From: Apostichopus japonicus
Lineage: Eukaryota; Echinodermata; Holothuroidea; Aspidochirotida; Stichopodidae
DNA length: 64,000 nucleotides
Direction of reading: 5' to 3'
Assembly: GCF_037975245.1 (NCBI RefSeq)
Contig: NC_092581.1
Span: 1,994,501-2,058,500, forward strand
The translations under genes and the position numbers were made by a program. Below are positions 13,114 to 26,800 of the stretch, one piece after another. Each line of letters opens with the position of its first letter. Position 1 is the first letter of the stretch. Below the pieces are notes generated by a model. That model worked only from the letters and a program-made list of their open reading frames with translations, was not told the origin of the DNA and did no database searches.

Positions 13114-13419
13114 TTAAAGGAAATGAAATTTCAGGTTCGAGTCAGGAGGCTCGCAATGCTCGAGAATATTGTATATCATCTGCACGAAACTTGCATCAGA
13201 CGTTGCTTTGACTGATTTCATCTGAGTTGTATAACGTGAAGAAAGCAAAAGACATCGATTGATGGAGTTTCCAGGAGGACAAACACTAACGTTTGAAAGC
13301 AATGAAAATGCAGCTTGGAGGATGTCTGCATTTCGACCAACATAATGGAAGAAAACAGACGAAGACATGGAACTTGATTTCTTTCTGATCCACTCTGAGG
13401 GAGCTTGACTTGTACTCTG
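13114..13419 (-). other. unassigned open frame, possible terminal exon with a weak NACHT-ATPase-like pattern
   Basis: A minus-strand acceptor-like TTTTACACAG at about 13420 precedes about 100 open codons ending in TAA. The pattern EWIRKK then SSVFFHYVGRNAD loosely recalls the segment after the P-loop in NPHP3/NWD-type NACHT proteins. No P-loop or adjoining exon was found. It may be a fragment of a lost gene or chance. Confidence 0.22.
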
Positions 13420-14178
13420 TGTAAAACAACATGAAAGAGAAAAGATGAGGGTTTTACATATAGGATGACCAAAATGAAAACACTGAGATTTTCGTTGAAT
13501 GTTCTTCGAAAACCTCTCAAAATGAAGACAAGTCAACAGTTTTGAACTCTGACCTTTCGCTCTTGTGGAATACTACCGTTCTTGTGTACGGAAAGATTCA
13601 TTTATGTCTTTTTGCACTTGTATAGGCGACATGATCATCTTCCATATAAGAGCATTTCTCGCTATGCGATATGGGAATGAATAAGTCTCCGATACCAACA
13701 TCAAAGAACATCTCGGGTCACGTAATTGTTTTCGAATGAAATCTTTTTAGTGGCATTCCCAGGTATTGCCTTCTCAGCGTTCACGACCGATTCAGAATTT
13801 GCAAACCAAATTTGAGAAATGTTTTTTTTTTAACCATAGTCTTTGGAGCTTGGTAATCAATTTTCCCTCAGACCTACTCAAGTAATTCCTGACAAAAAGA
13901 CGGCCCCAATGATCAAACCGAGGCACCCTTGGAATATTTGTCAGCAAATGTAGCTTTTTTGGGGGGGGGTTTACTCTGTAGGTATTATATTCACGTGTTA
14001 AAGACCAACTGGAAAACTTCCAAAATATTTATGGTGTCATCTATGATTTTGAAATCAAACTATTAAACCACTACATTGTCATGGACAATTTTCAAGGTTT
14101 CAAAATCTTTTCTAAGCCAACATAAATATCTGCTTTGAAAAGATTCCCCACAGTTTGATAACACAACTGAGTAATGGC

Positions 14179-14184
14179 TTTAAT
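14179..14184 (-). promoter_or_regulatory. possible ATTAAA polyadenylation signal for the SLC22 gene
   Basis: This ATTAAA lies about 560 bases past the stop in exon 10, with GT-rich sequence following on the minus strand. I saw no AATAAA on the minus strand between here and the stop. This is weak evidence; the true end could be further on. Confidence 0.25.
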
Positions 14185-14217
14185 AGATAACCTTGTGGAT
14201 AAAAGAAAATCCGAAAC

Positions 14218-14282
14218 TCACTGGGGGAGGGGTGTGGTGTAGGGTGGGGTGTAGGGTGGGGGAGGGGTGTAGGGGAGTGTTC
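14218..14282. repeat. G-rich degenerate repeat
   Basis: Several copies of GGGGTGTAGGGTGGGG-like units in tandem. The spacing of G runs would allow a G-quadruplex. It lies about 460 bases past the SLC22 stop, on the opposite (C-rich) side of the transcript. Confidence 0.7.
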
Positions 14283-14739
14283 TACAAGCTGAACAGAGAC
14301 ACATTTTGACAGACTCTTGTACCTTCTCATTCTTGTAAGAGAGAGAGAGAGCGAATAATAAAAAAAATAATCTAATTAGCAGTGTATGACATGAAGTGCT
14401 TTAGTATAGCTGAATAGACCTGAGGCATGGGGTACCCCCACTCAAGAAAAAAGTATGAAAACCAGGCACAATATGCTCCTCCACCTCCCCAAGATTGTCT
14501 TCAAAACAGTTACAGCCGGTTGCAGGTTTCACTTTGTTAAACAACGCATCAAAGGTTACTCAACTCAAAAATCTCTTTTTGAGGTTAGAATTTTTTGGAG
14601 TAAGCTCGACGTGAATATTTTACTCTGTGAGATGTGAACTGGCTATAGATTCTTGACTATGAAAATGTGTCTCCTCCCATCTCGGTCGAGATCCTAACGA
14701 TCTCTCACATCTCGTTTACCTGAACAAATTTTCCGCAAT

Positions 14740-14818
14740 CTAGGCCTTCTCTTCCAGATCGTAGTCATCCATCCCATTCTGTCTGTTCTCTTTCTGTTGC
14801 TTCCTTCCGCAACTCCAG
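14740..14818 (-). CDS. SLC22 gene coding exon 10 (C-terminal tail)
   Basis: 79 nt, residues 544-569 and a TAG stop at 14740-14742. It encodes the cytoplasmic tail [15 protein letters not shown] followed by [10 protein letters not shown]. The acceptor is TTTTGTAG after a T-rich tract, and the one-base phase matches exon 9 exactly. A CAG-GTAAAC sequence just beyond the stop could be a donor for an untranslated intron. The assignment rests on phase, acceptor and a plausible charged tail, not on homology I can check. Confidence 0.68.
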
Positions 14819-17800
14819 CTACAAAAGGAACAAAATATGAAATGAAAAAAAGTCAAAGACGATCTATATGTTTTTTATGAAGGCCGCAGTGAGGGGTGGG
14901 GCAGGGGGGGTAAGGGGGGGATTATGCTCTGATTTTATAAGAGCTTAGATGGCTGAATCAGAACAATCTGTACCACCAAAACAAAGTCAGATGTAGCGCT
15001 AAGAAGGAGTCATTTTAGTTTTCTAGAGGGATCTGTTGGAATTCTCATTGACCCAGTCCAAACAAAACAAAACAAAATACCAGAACATTATGAATGGGCT
15101 TGTACATGCTGAAAATACAGAATAAAAAAATAATAAAATTCAAATTTCTGTAATACTAACATAAAATCATCTATTTATAAAGCCTAGAGCAAATTAATTG
15201 GTGTAGAATCATGAAAACTGTGCTGGATTGAATCTCATACGAAACTACTCCCATCAGGATTATTTGTAAAAGCATTTCACTTTGAAATGGTCGCTTTTCT
15301 GTTAAAGAATTGGGCGTAAAATTTGGTTTTGCTGAAAATAAATTACTATAGATAAATAACACAATATGATAAATGGCTGGAACTGATCATTTAGTAGAGC
15401 CATAGGGCTTGCTTTTTGACCCATAGGACTAAAGTCACTGGTTTAATAAATTCATTCCCAAGCACACACACAACCCCCCCCCCACAAAAAAAAAAAAAAT
15501 GTGTCTGGTACATACAATTTTTGTCACATTCATTTCTTAGGCAATTTTCAAGTTGACCACAGCTCTGCTGCATTTTATTCCACTTTCTTTTTGCGATGGT
15601 ATAACCCAATCAGAGGGAACATTCAAATTTTATCCTCACATTTGTAAATCACACTGTAAAGTCTTGTTACACACTCTACACATTCCAAACAATTTTGTTG
15701 TTGATGAAACAATTGTGTAGTAACGATCGCACAATCACGATGATGTACATTTTTGGGACAAAAATGTTTGGTCCATTCTCAGAGACGGGGGGAATAAACA
15801 GTTCAGACAAAACCCTTCTGTGTTTGTTTACAAAACACTCCGTTCATAATCGTTTATGTTGTGGTATGTATCTTTCGTGGTCACTATGCCTACTGTCTTT
15901 ACCCAATGTACATCTCTCTCCTCCACCTCCCTCCGCAGCAGAGAGAGCGAGGTTGGAAGGATGGTGCCTTCGAGTAGCCTACCACTTCCCACGAGTAGCC
16001 CACTTTCTCTTTCAACTTTCAATATTACGAATCACCTGCTATGTCAGGTATTCGCTCGCACAAGAGCCCAGACTTATATTCTGACCATTGTTTTGAAAAA
16101 CACGGGACGTGGCGATGCTATTGTCATTTACATATATGGTAATTTAAATTTCTTACAAGCCATAGATGGCCTCCCCTTCCTCGATCGTCTCCGGCAGGCT
16201 GGTGTCCTGAGTCTCCGGGAGCAGCAGGATGAGGAGGCCAGCGAGGACCGAGCAGCCGCTGAAGATGAAGAGGGGCAGACGGTCGTAGTACTCTCCCAGC
16301 AACAGGATCATCGGACATATGATCGCTGCCACCCTGGCTGCAGCAGAACAGAAACCAATGCCGGCACTCCTGAAATAACAGCGAGAGGAAAGAAAATTAT
16401 ACGTCAGTGCGTGCTTCATATTTAAATTGATACATTGTGTGTGTGGTTTAACATACAGGTCATTCAAGAATAACTCCTGTGCAAATAACAGCGAGAGGAA
16501 AACAAATTAAACGTCAGTGCGTGTTTCGTATTTAACGTCGTGGATTTAACTTGATACATTGTCCAGTATCCTCTTTAGTAGTAGACTCTGTGGGCATGAT
16601 GAAATGAAACTGTGTGTGTGGTTTAACAACATACAGTTCATTCAAGAATAACTCCTGTGCAATTAACAGCGAGAGGAAAACAAATTAAACGTCAGTGCGT
16701 GTTTCGTATTTAACGTCGTGGATTTAACTTGATACATTGTCCAGTATACTCTTTAGTAGACTGTGTGAGCATGATAAAATGAAACTGTGTGTGGTTTAAC
16801 AACATACAGGTCATTCAAGAATAACTCCTGTGCAAATAACAGTGGAAGGAACATATATATCAGTGCGTGCTTCGTATTTAACGTCGTGTATTTAACTTGA
16901 TACATCGTTGAGTATACTCTTTAGTAGACTGTGTGAGAATGATAAAATGAAACTGTGTGTGTGGTTTAACAACATACAGGTCATTGAAGAATAACTCCTG
17001 TGCAATTTACAGCGGGAGTAAAGGCAAATTATACATCAGTGCCTGCTTCGTATTTAACGTCGTGTATTTAACTTGATACATTGTCCAGTATACTCTTTAG
17101 TAGACTGTGTGAGCATGATAAAAATGAAACTGTGTGTGTGGTTTAACAACATACGGGTCATTCAAGAATAATGGGGAAATCGTCCCTGATTGAACACAAA
17201 ATGTGGCTTAGCTGTAGCATGGTATGGAATAAAATAGCATGATTTGGTTTATACACACACAGGACACCAGCATCTTGTATCGAGACTGCTGGGACATCAC
17301 ATGGATTAATGAAATTAAAACAAAACGTGATTACATACACAGGACACCCATGTTCCTAGCATGCTGTGGCACAGTACGTAATAAACTGAAAGAGTTTGTG
17401 ATTACACACTATAGGAAGGACACTTTGATTCCATAATGGAGAGGCATGATTCAAAAGACTGCTGGTTCAAGAATGTAACAAAAAGGACACAATGTTTCCA
17501 GAATGATAGAAACTATGGTTCACATTAACAAAAAAAAAAAATGTGATTACACATGCAGGACACGATATTTCATTCTGTAATGTAGCACGGTAGAGATTGC
17601 AGAATGACATAACATCTGAGAGAAACTGCAAGAAGGGAACTCCCCCAAAGACAGATTTGTCAACAAAAAGCTGAGTTCCTCTTTTTCGGTGTTTGTTGAA
17701 TCCTTACCTGAGAGGAGTGGGGAACACTTCGGCTGCGTACACGTAGATGAGGGCAAACGACGCAGAGATGGCAAACTTTCCCGCCATCGCAATGGCAAGA

Positions 17801-20800
17801 CGTAGACCACCGTAGGCTAAAAAGAGAGAACCAAAAAATAAATCTGATTGTGTTTTAACGTTTAAAAATGAGCAAAGAAGTCGTCAGTTTTGCTTTTAAT
17901 GTGATATAAATTTATGTAAAAAGTCAAAACAGACCCTATCCATCCTGCTACTGACTGACTTTATAGTTAGAGTCGTTTTAAATACTATCGCGAACATACA
18001 AAATCATATTTTAAATTTTGTGATATTTTGTCAAATGCATACTGGCAACAGTTGAATGGATGATGTCATCATCAAGGCACTTTAACTGAAAATGTGCTTG
18101 TTTTTTGTGCTTTGTAATTTTTCAAATCATTTTAATCCACAAAAGGAAAAGAATGTATTTACAAAAAGGATAAACATTTGGATAAAATTCCAAGTACAGA
18201 GAACCCGGACAGCTGTGCAAATAATTCCAATCCTAATCATGTTTCAAGGACAAATTGACCAGACGATCATTTTAACCTAAGTAAAGGTTCTGCAGAGCAT
18301 TTGCGAGAAGACATCACAGACCCCCACCACCCATCCCCCCCCCACTGTGATCCAAATTCCTGCAGTAGTTGAAGGTTCAGCCAGTCAAGCTAGGTTGCAA
18401 TCAATCAACCGTATCTCGTGTTTTGGGACAAGATATAGAAATGGAGTTTTTCAACTAGCAGCTTGGAATACTTTTCGCTTCAATAAAAGTTGAAACTTGC
18501 TCCTCCTCATCAGAAAAATCCTTTGACCTTCATAGAATCAGTTAAGTAATTTCTTAAAAAAACTGTTGGAAGAGGGGGTTGATTGTCGATGTGGAGTGGT
18601 TGGGGGGGGCAGTGGAAGTTCCCCCCACATTTACATAATTTCATACCCTCTATCAATACAAAACTTGCCCTGTGGGGGATACTATACAATCTGAATTGGA
18701 TGCGCATGACTAACCGCCCACCTGACGACCACCAAAGCTAATATTTGGTGGTCTGAACAGCAATTTGGTCCTCTCAGACGACTCGATGACTATTCAATAA
18801 TCTGCCCTTGGTTGCAATATCTATTTGTTGTTACACTCACGTAGGAACATGGTGATGAAGCATGCGATTCCTCCTAAGATTTCAAAGCCGCTGGTGGTGA
18901 AGCGTCTACCGAGCGGGGTGTACAGAAGGAACAGGCACGCGAGGTAGGCAGGAAGTTCCACGGCGGCCGAAACGAAGAACGCTATGTAGTTGTCCACCCC
19001 CATGTCGTTGGTGCTCAGAGACAGGCCGTAGTACACCATGCTGTTCACACCCCTTGGAAAGCAACAGAGTATTAAACTGATTAGACATTGCAATACAGCA
19101 TAGCATTTATATTTATAAACTGACCGACTGAGTGAGTGTGCAAGAATATTGGAATTAAAAGGTCGGGAAATTATCAAACACCACCGTTGTCTGGATTTGG
19201 TTGACAATGTCACTGGGATTTGGTTGACAATGTCTTTGGGGACTTGGTTCACAATGTCATTGGGGACTTGGTTACCAGCATCATTAGGACTTGGATGCCA
19301 TTGTTGTTGGGACTTGGTTGACAATGTTCTTGGGACTTGGTTGCCAATGTCACTGGCAATTTGTTGCCACTGTCGATGGCACTTGGTTGTCATTCCCATG
19401 GTTGCCATTGCTGGTGGCTTCCAGCGCAGTAAGTTTCCACATATATCATGAAAACGTAGCCATGTTACATATTGAAAGGTACTTAGGGAAATGATTCTTC
19501 CGTTACAAAATTTACTTTTCATTTTTGGGAAGAATTCATTAAGTTATAACCACATGACCCAACAAATTTTGTAACATTTTTTTTTTTAATGATTATTTGA
19601 AATATGTAATAAATAAATATCAGACAAACATAACTACAAGAAGATGAATGCTAGGCTGGCTAGCAAGATAAAAAAAAAACAAAGCAATGGATAGATTTTC
19701 TCACCAGTTAAACATGAGGTTGAGGGTCTTACATCTCAGGTTAGGAGTGAGGAATAGTGAGATAGGAGTCACCTTGACCTTGGAACCGTCCTCCTGTATG
19801 AAGATCAAGGACGAGACGAAAAAAGAGTTTCAGATGCGAGCTTTGCACATTTTTTCTTTCTTTCTTTTTATCGGACAAGAAGAGAAGATTAAAAATTAAA
19901 AAAGGGTGGAGAATTCTTAAAGCTGGCTTGCATAGGTGTTTTCAGATGGTGTTTTGTGAGAACATTTCATGAAACATCAAAATAAGGACGTTGAATGGAA
20001 CGGAAAACGGAACAGAAACGCTTAAAACTGAAAATGGAACATACAATAGATACTGTGAATGATATGTGTATATATTTGAAAATGATTTGGTTTGATTGAT
20101 TGAAAAAATTGATTGATCAGTCATATGATCAATCAATTATAGTATCACATATATCATTTAAATTGGTGATTTTCAAGAACAAAATTTTTCCCCATTTTTT
20201 TTTTTTAATTCTCCCCCCCCCCAATTTTTTTTATCCTCCCTCAATTTTTTTTGGTCTCCCCCATTATTTTTTTTGGTCTCCCCTGGTTTGCTTATTTTAT
20301 ACTCCCAATTCAAAACACCTGAAAGGCCAGCTATGAGAACCAATTAATTACAGGCTCACCTGTGAGGATCCGACTTTACCTGAAGGAACAATTTTGCACA
20401 TTTGATGTTCGAAAGAGTTTTCTTTTGTCGATGGAAGTTCCTTGAAGGTAACCAAACTAACCAGAGACAGAGAAACTCACTGAGAAATACACTTATCTTT
20501 CAAGAATCGAACCAAAACTTTAACCAGCTTCTGCACACTAGGAATAAACATTGCCACGTAGAAAAAAATTGTCATATTAATCAAATGGGAATCTCTAATT
20601 ATCTGGAAAATGTTCTAAACACCCCCCCCCCCCCTCCCACAAAACAAACAGAGATACCAAAGTAAGTGTCTGACTAACTACAAAGACAAGATACTTGGGT
20701 TTGAAAATGACACATACTGTAGAAAACCTGAATAATTCACTTTTAACAAGCTCTAGGTAGATCTATAGCATAATAGTACTCCTTTTCCAAAGATGAAAAA

Positions 20801-23800
20801 AAAGAAGAAATATCTTAACAAGCAACTGAGCAACACCGACCTGGGATCTCACCTATCCTGAAAACAACTAAACAACTCAGCTGGTTCTGTCCAATGTTTA
20901 AGATGCACAACAACAATCAAAATCTACAGTAAATGAGACAAAATGAGTCCTAGGACAGTACGCATAGGATTATCTAAATATTACAGACACAAATGAAAAA
21001 ACAGTCACCTTAAATATCCAGAAGATTACAAAGACCAGAGTAACCCTGCAATCTATGCTACCTTGAACTCAAAAAGAAACCTCCAGCTCGTCAAAATGGC
21101 ACAAGATTCTCGTATTATCTGGCATCATCACAAAAGACATATGTTAGAACTGATTTGTGGCTACTTACAAAAGGCAGAAACACTTCACAATCATATCTGA
21201 GGTTGTCCCTTCCAGTTTTACCACAAGTTTATCATTTTGCTTTTCCTTTTTTTGGCTTAGAGAATCCATGTGAAAATACACATTCAAGATGTTGTTTCAG
21301 TGACAACATCTTTGTTTTGTAATTTGCAACGAGGTTTTTCGTCTCTCTCAGAGACTCCGTTTTGACCAATACTTAAAACATCATAATTAATCTCAAACGA
21401 CATAGCTACCCAGTACCTAGATGCTCTTATGACTTTGCCAGACATTTTAACTAAAATTGTAGCTATAAGGAAACATTCACAGTGGGATCCTCGATCCACT
21501 TTAGGCCCCCAACTTTTTTTTGGAGGGTTCGCTGAAAAATATTGGAGAATTGCCCCCCCAAAAATGAAAGATATAATATGGTTCCTGTTTGTTTCAGAAC
21601 TAAAACCATCAAATTACCTATTTCCCCCAAATTTCCTATTTCCCATGTCCTAGAAAGAACGTCTTTCCACAGGAAGAGATTGGTACTTAAAACAACATTT
21701 TGGAGTGCCTTTGTGTTTCACGGATATCAGATTTCTCTCAACATTTGGGAAGCTGAAGTGGCCTTGAGAGCAACATACGAGACATTTGATCTTTTTGAGG
21801 AAATTCTAAAGCTATGCCAAAACTCTGTCGGTTAAAGAATGATATTTTATCCTCAAACAAATTGACGACCGGACAACGACCGAATATCGAGACTATCGCA
21901 TGCCTTAAAAGATACGACCTATCGATCCTAGACTCACATGATACTCCATCAACATTTGAAAACTCCATCGAATACAACAAATGCACTCGGCTCCTTGTCA
22001 ACGGTGTCGTCACCCGTCAAAAAAAAAGCCCTTTGTGACCTTTTCTGCCCAAAATGCAGCAGCGGAGGCGCGGAAAAAACAACACGGGTCCATGCTGTTC
22101 CCGGAAGGTTGAACGCCACAAATGACAGACCCCCTCTAAAACAGAACGCCATCACAAGTTAACATACCGGGATTTAAAGGTCTCCTCGGGACATCTCAAG
22201 AAATAACGCTGAACTCCGCCCCCGGGTCAGGTTTATGATGGACATCCACGTCGACGACAAGGGTCTGCAAACTCTTTAGCTGGTTAAATCTCCACTTTCA
22301 TCGTCCATGATACAAAAATTAACTCTTTTCCAGCCCAAAAAATTTCAAAAGCTTTTTACGGTCTTACAATCGGCGGAGATTTTGAGACAGACATTGCAAC
22401 AGTCCCATGGGAGGTCATTTTTTTTTGGGGGGGGGGGGGGGGGGAAAGTATGTCCAAAGTAGTTTTACTTTGAAAATATGAGCATTTTTGATGATGATCT
22501 TTCGGTGGAGAAGAGTTAATTTCTCTACCAACAAAAACACAAGAAAACTTTAATACTGCTTTTTTATCCAAACGGGTGAAAAACCACAAGGGCTTGGGAA
22601 CATCAAAAGGTGGAAACACACTGTACTCCTCCTTCCTTGCCGGCTCGAAGAAATGTGATGCGATGATGACAGGTGGCGTCTCAACACACCCCTTGTGATC
22701 CAAACATTTGTCTGCAAGAGTTCCTGGTTTGCACAACTATATCTTCATGATCCGAGTATTTCAGACAACATTTGCTTGGAAAAACAACTTTTTATGAAAC
22801 TAAAACTCTCAACGCACGTCAATCGAATCTGGAAATTTGATTTCCATCAAGAATGGAAATGCACCAACAACAGAGGGAGATTTAAAGATACAAGAAGATG
22901 TGACGACAAAAACTGCAAATACAGTAGCAATTCATCGCCCCCCCCCCATTTTTTCTTGTTGGTTTTTTTTTCCCTTCTAATTTTTGGGATGTGAAGATAT
23001 GATATTGACTGACATGAGTTGCATAATTCTAGGATAAAAGTCACTTAATACAAGGAAATCAAAATTGCGGACAGTTATGTTGGTGCCACCGTACTAAGAT
23101 GACCAACAATATTGATCCTCTCCATCCCTCCTGCTTTATAAGGGTTCCAATTCCAAGACATCCATCTGGAATATCCAATTGTGACTGCGGGGCAACGGTG
23201 GCCGTAAAGTCATCTCTCCCCTTCATAAGGTCTTAAGAGGTCATGAAACATCTGAAGATATTCGTTGGTCAACAAAGCATGAATCTATTGACTAGGGATG
23301 ACTTCATCATTCCAATACTAATTTTTTTTGTCTTTTTTTTTTTTTTGTCCTCTCTTGGTTTTACTTTTTTTTTCTGATATGCATTTTTTTCCCCGAAAAA
23401 TTTGGAGGATAAGACATTAGGTTGCACGGATGACCCTGGAAAGTACGGACATCCTGCGTCAACAGGTGACGAGCTAGAGTTGACCAACAAACTGTTGCTA
23501 AGGTGACTATGACCATTGACCTCAAGGTCATCATCAGCAGTTCAAAACACCCAAAGCACACCATGTGACCCACATACCACCGCAGTTTTTTCGAGTTGTT
23601 CCATGAAGTTCGGTGGCAGTTTCCCGGTGGTTTTGTTGACTTTGGCAGCGTATCTAATGATGACCTCCGCCTCTGAATATTTTCCTTTGGTGATCAGCCA
23701 TCGGGCGGACTCTTGGACGATTCTGCATTGGGAGTGCAAAGAGAATTCACCGTAAAATAGATGCAAGGAAATGGTTCTTAAGTCTACAGAGGGGGGGGGG

Positions 23801-26800
23801 GATGGTTTTAAACAACTACCTTAAACTCTCTACTTCAGCCACATCTGTATAGCATCACTGAGACACATTGTCGCAGTAATGAGAATTGGAAACATTCCAA
23901 TTTCTGGAAGCATTCTACATTTACGTAACAAGCTAAACAATCAACTCATTCGGGTTCTGCTCGAGATCATTAAACGCAAAGAGATATACGTTTTAGTAAC
24001 CAAGGCAACCAGCCGCTCTTCAATGCAAAACAATGTTAATTGCACTTGGGTTTTAGCCACACTAGCAGAGAAAATACATAGCGACTGCGTTTAATCAAAT
24101 TTTAGGGCCTGCGTCTATGGTCGTTTTTGAAAGATATGACCCAACATCACAGATTGGTATTTCAAATTATTTACGACTAGGCAAGACCACAGATTTTCAT
24201 TGAAGTAATGGATTGAAAATATCTCACTGATGGCTGTTAATCTTAGGAATGAAAAACTTGAAGATAAAACGAAACAGAAGAAAATAACATATACATGTTT
24301 TCGGCTTACGATCTAAGAAGCCATTAGCTCATAGCTCTTTACAGTTTTGTTTAACAATTTTCCTAGACAGTTTATCGTAGATCATCCACTAATAAAAGTG
24401 AGTGTAGTGTAAACATCTCCTTAAATGACCTATTCATTTTCTCTTTTAGACAATTTTGTTTTACTCCCAAGTTGCAATATGGGAGTCATATGCATGGAAC
24501 TCATTTATCAAACCATGCACTACCATTGCTAATATGACTAAATTTTGACCACGCTAAGAGATAACCACTCACACTAACGATGATATCTAACGATGATAAT
24601 TAATTACAAATCAACCAATTAGTCTGTTATGTAACTTTCATTTTTTGGTCCTGCAAAGTTGATGTAAATGAATTTTGTTTCATTCAGGATTCTTTTAAGT
24701 CTGTTTACACGTACAACGTCTACCAGACACTATTTTCGGATACCTTTTCCTTCCCTCGATTCATAGCTGCTTCACATGCCAATTCAAAATGCAGTTGCTA
24801 TTGAGAGTATGTTGTGATGTCGAATTACAACCCCTCACTGTTACCACCGATAACCTTTATGCCTTTTTTTTGCACAAGCAACAGCACAAAACTGTCCCAG
24901 ACTTCTCTTTTTTTATCAATTTTGTTTACATTTTGAGATTTCCTTATGTTTCATCTGCTGCCCTGGTAGAGAATTCCACCGTTTATTCGACTCCCCATCT
25001 AGATAATGAGACTCCTCATGGCATGATTACAACCACGGTCTTAAATAATCAAGCCGATGCCGTCGTCCTCTACGGCCACTGGCTGATGAAAGGATGACGT
25101 GTACACCCCTCCCCCCCCCCTGCAGACGGACCATAATTCAAGTAAATACCAATGGTGCATCCAATTAATGGACAGAGATAGATGGCAGAGGGTGGAACTT
25201 TCTTAGAGGTATAATTGAAAAGTACTCCACTGAAAGTAATTTCAAGATGCCAATGATGGAGACGGGCAGCAGATCGGCAGAAGAATAATTTACCGTTGGA
25301 GGTCCCGTTTTAGATTGAAACAGCTCTTAAATTAAGAAAACCCAGCTATAGACTGCCAATTAGTACAGCCTCCCTGTATCTATTGAAAACCATGTGTTGT
25401 TCAATTTGCTTCCCTCTTTTTCTCTCTCATGCAGTCGGTAGAAGAGCAGAATCCACACGGAGCCTTGCACCTGCTTAGATGCGGGTAATTAACGATAGGC
25501 TACGTGATGATTGAGAAGGCACAGAATGGCTGGTGTCAGATTACAAAGAGTTAGTCAATATCGTTAGAAATAGCTTTGCCACCAGTGCGATACAATAATT
25601 CTACATGGTTTGGGTTACCCTTCTCTACAAAGTCATAATAAATCCAAGAAGCTCATACTGTTACAAAAAAATTTGCGTATAAATTATGTAAACATTCACT
25701 TCCCAGCAAAATTGGAGGGTACCAACATTTGAAACCATTTTATAGCTATAGCTAAAAATGTCCGAGCAATTCGGGCAAAGATCATTCTAATGTGACAACT
25801 TTCATTTTATGATGAAAACAACCAGGATGAATGCACAGTAGGTCGATATATATAATACTCACGGAATGAGGAGCAAGAATAAGAAGGTCGGGGCTGATCC
25901 AACCGCTTGCAAGACTCGCCAGTCTCGGATAAAATACGCCAAAACGCTAAGCATGATATAACCAGACGCGAAGTACAATTCAATGACGATCCCGGCAACG
26001 GCACGATAAGTTGGACCCACCAATTCCGTTCCTGTGCGTTGTTAAAAGGCATTGTTAGAATTTGACCATCACTAATAACCACCTTTCTATAACAAACTTC
26101 TATAACAAAATGATCTTTTTTCAAACTTTTTGAAAGAGATTTCCTAACTCTAACTCAAAAACAAAGGAAGAGTTAACTTACCTTGTGAAATGTAAAAGTT
26201 TCATTTTTAAAAATTTTTTTTAAACAGCTCAATTATCTTTTGTGGTGATTCTGGCAAAATGTGTACACCTTTTAATACTTTCACCCTTTAATGGCTCTGG
26301 CAAGCTCATTCAATCTATATTAATAATAATTCTTTAAAATTCTTTAAAATGACATCCCTGTTTTCTTCTTTCTTTCTTTATTTCCCTTCATTTTCACTTT
26401 CTTTCCCTCGTTTATATAAGTTTAATTAGACGGTTACCGTAAAGAAGCACTTTCCCTCTTTATAATAAAGTGCTGCACATCTCCACGTTGTCATTGCACT
26501 AATGCTGTAGTAACAGGAACTGTACGACGTTAATTTAAATTATAAGCAGGATAATCAAACGACATGCCTACGTACCTTCTCGCAGACACTTTTGACATCA
26601 GGTTTTCTGTCAATGTGTCATTAAATTAGGGAATATTGCTACATTAGCAAATAGATTTAGGGGAAAATAAATATGCCCATTAAAGATGACTAAAGCACTA
26701 TGCCTTGAGGCGGTTAATAATCAATCCTGTAATGAAGAGGGTGTTGGTACCACACGATTTCAGTACGTAGTGCACTGTTTCCCATAGGAAAATTATGAAC

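Noticed and set aside
16153-16155. TAA as the end of the SLC22 protein
   Set aside because: It lies inside a GTAAGA splice donor and a phase-matched exon exists at 14740-14818. The 544-residue form is kept only as a possible retained-intron isoform.
15856-16425. Plus-strand open frame of 189 codons
   Set aside because: It is antisense to SLC22 exon 9 and continues through noncoding intron sequence. Its openness reflects the coding bias of the real exon.
18821-19522. Minus-strand open frame of 233 codons as one long exon
   Set aside because: Only 18841-19052 is family sequence. The rest is an intron-6 minisatellite, and exon 6 at 19705-19793 must splice to 19052.
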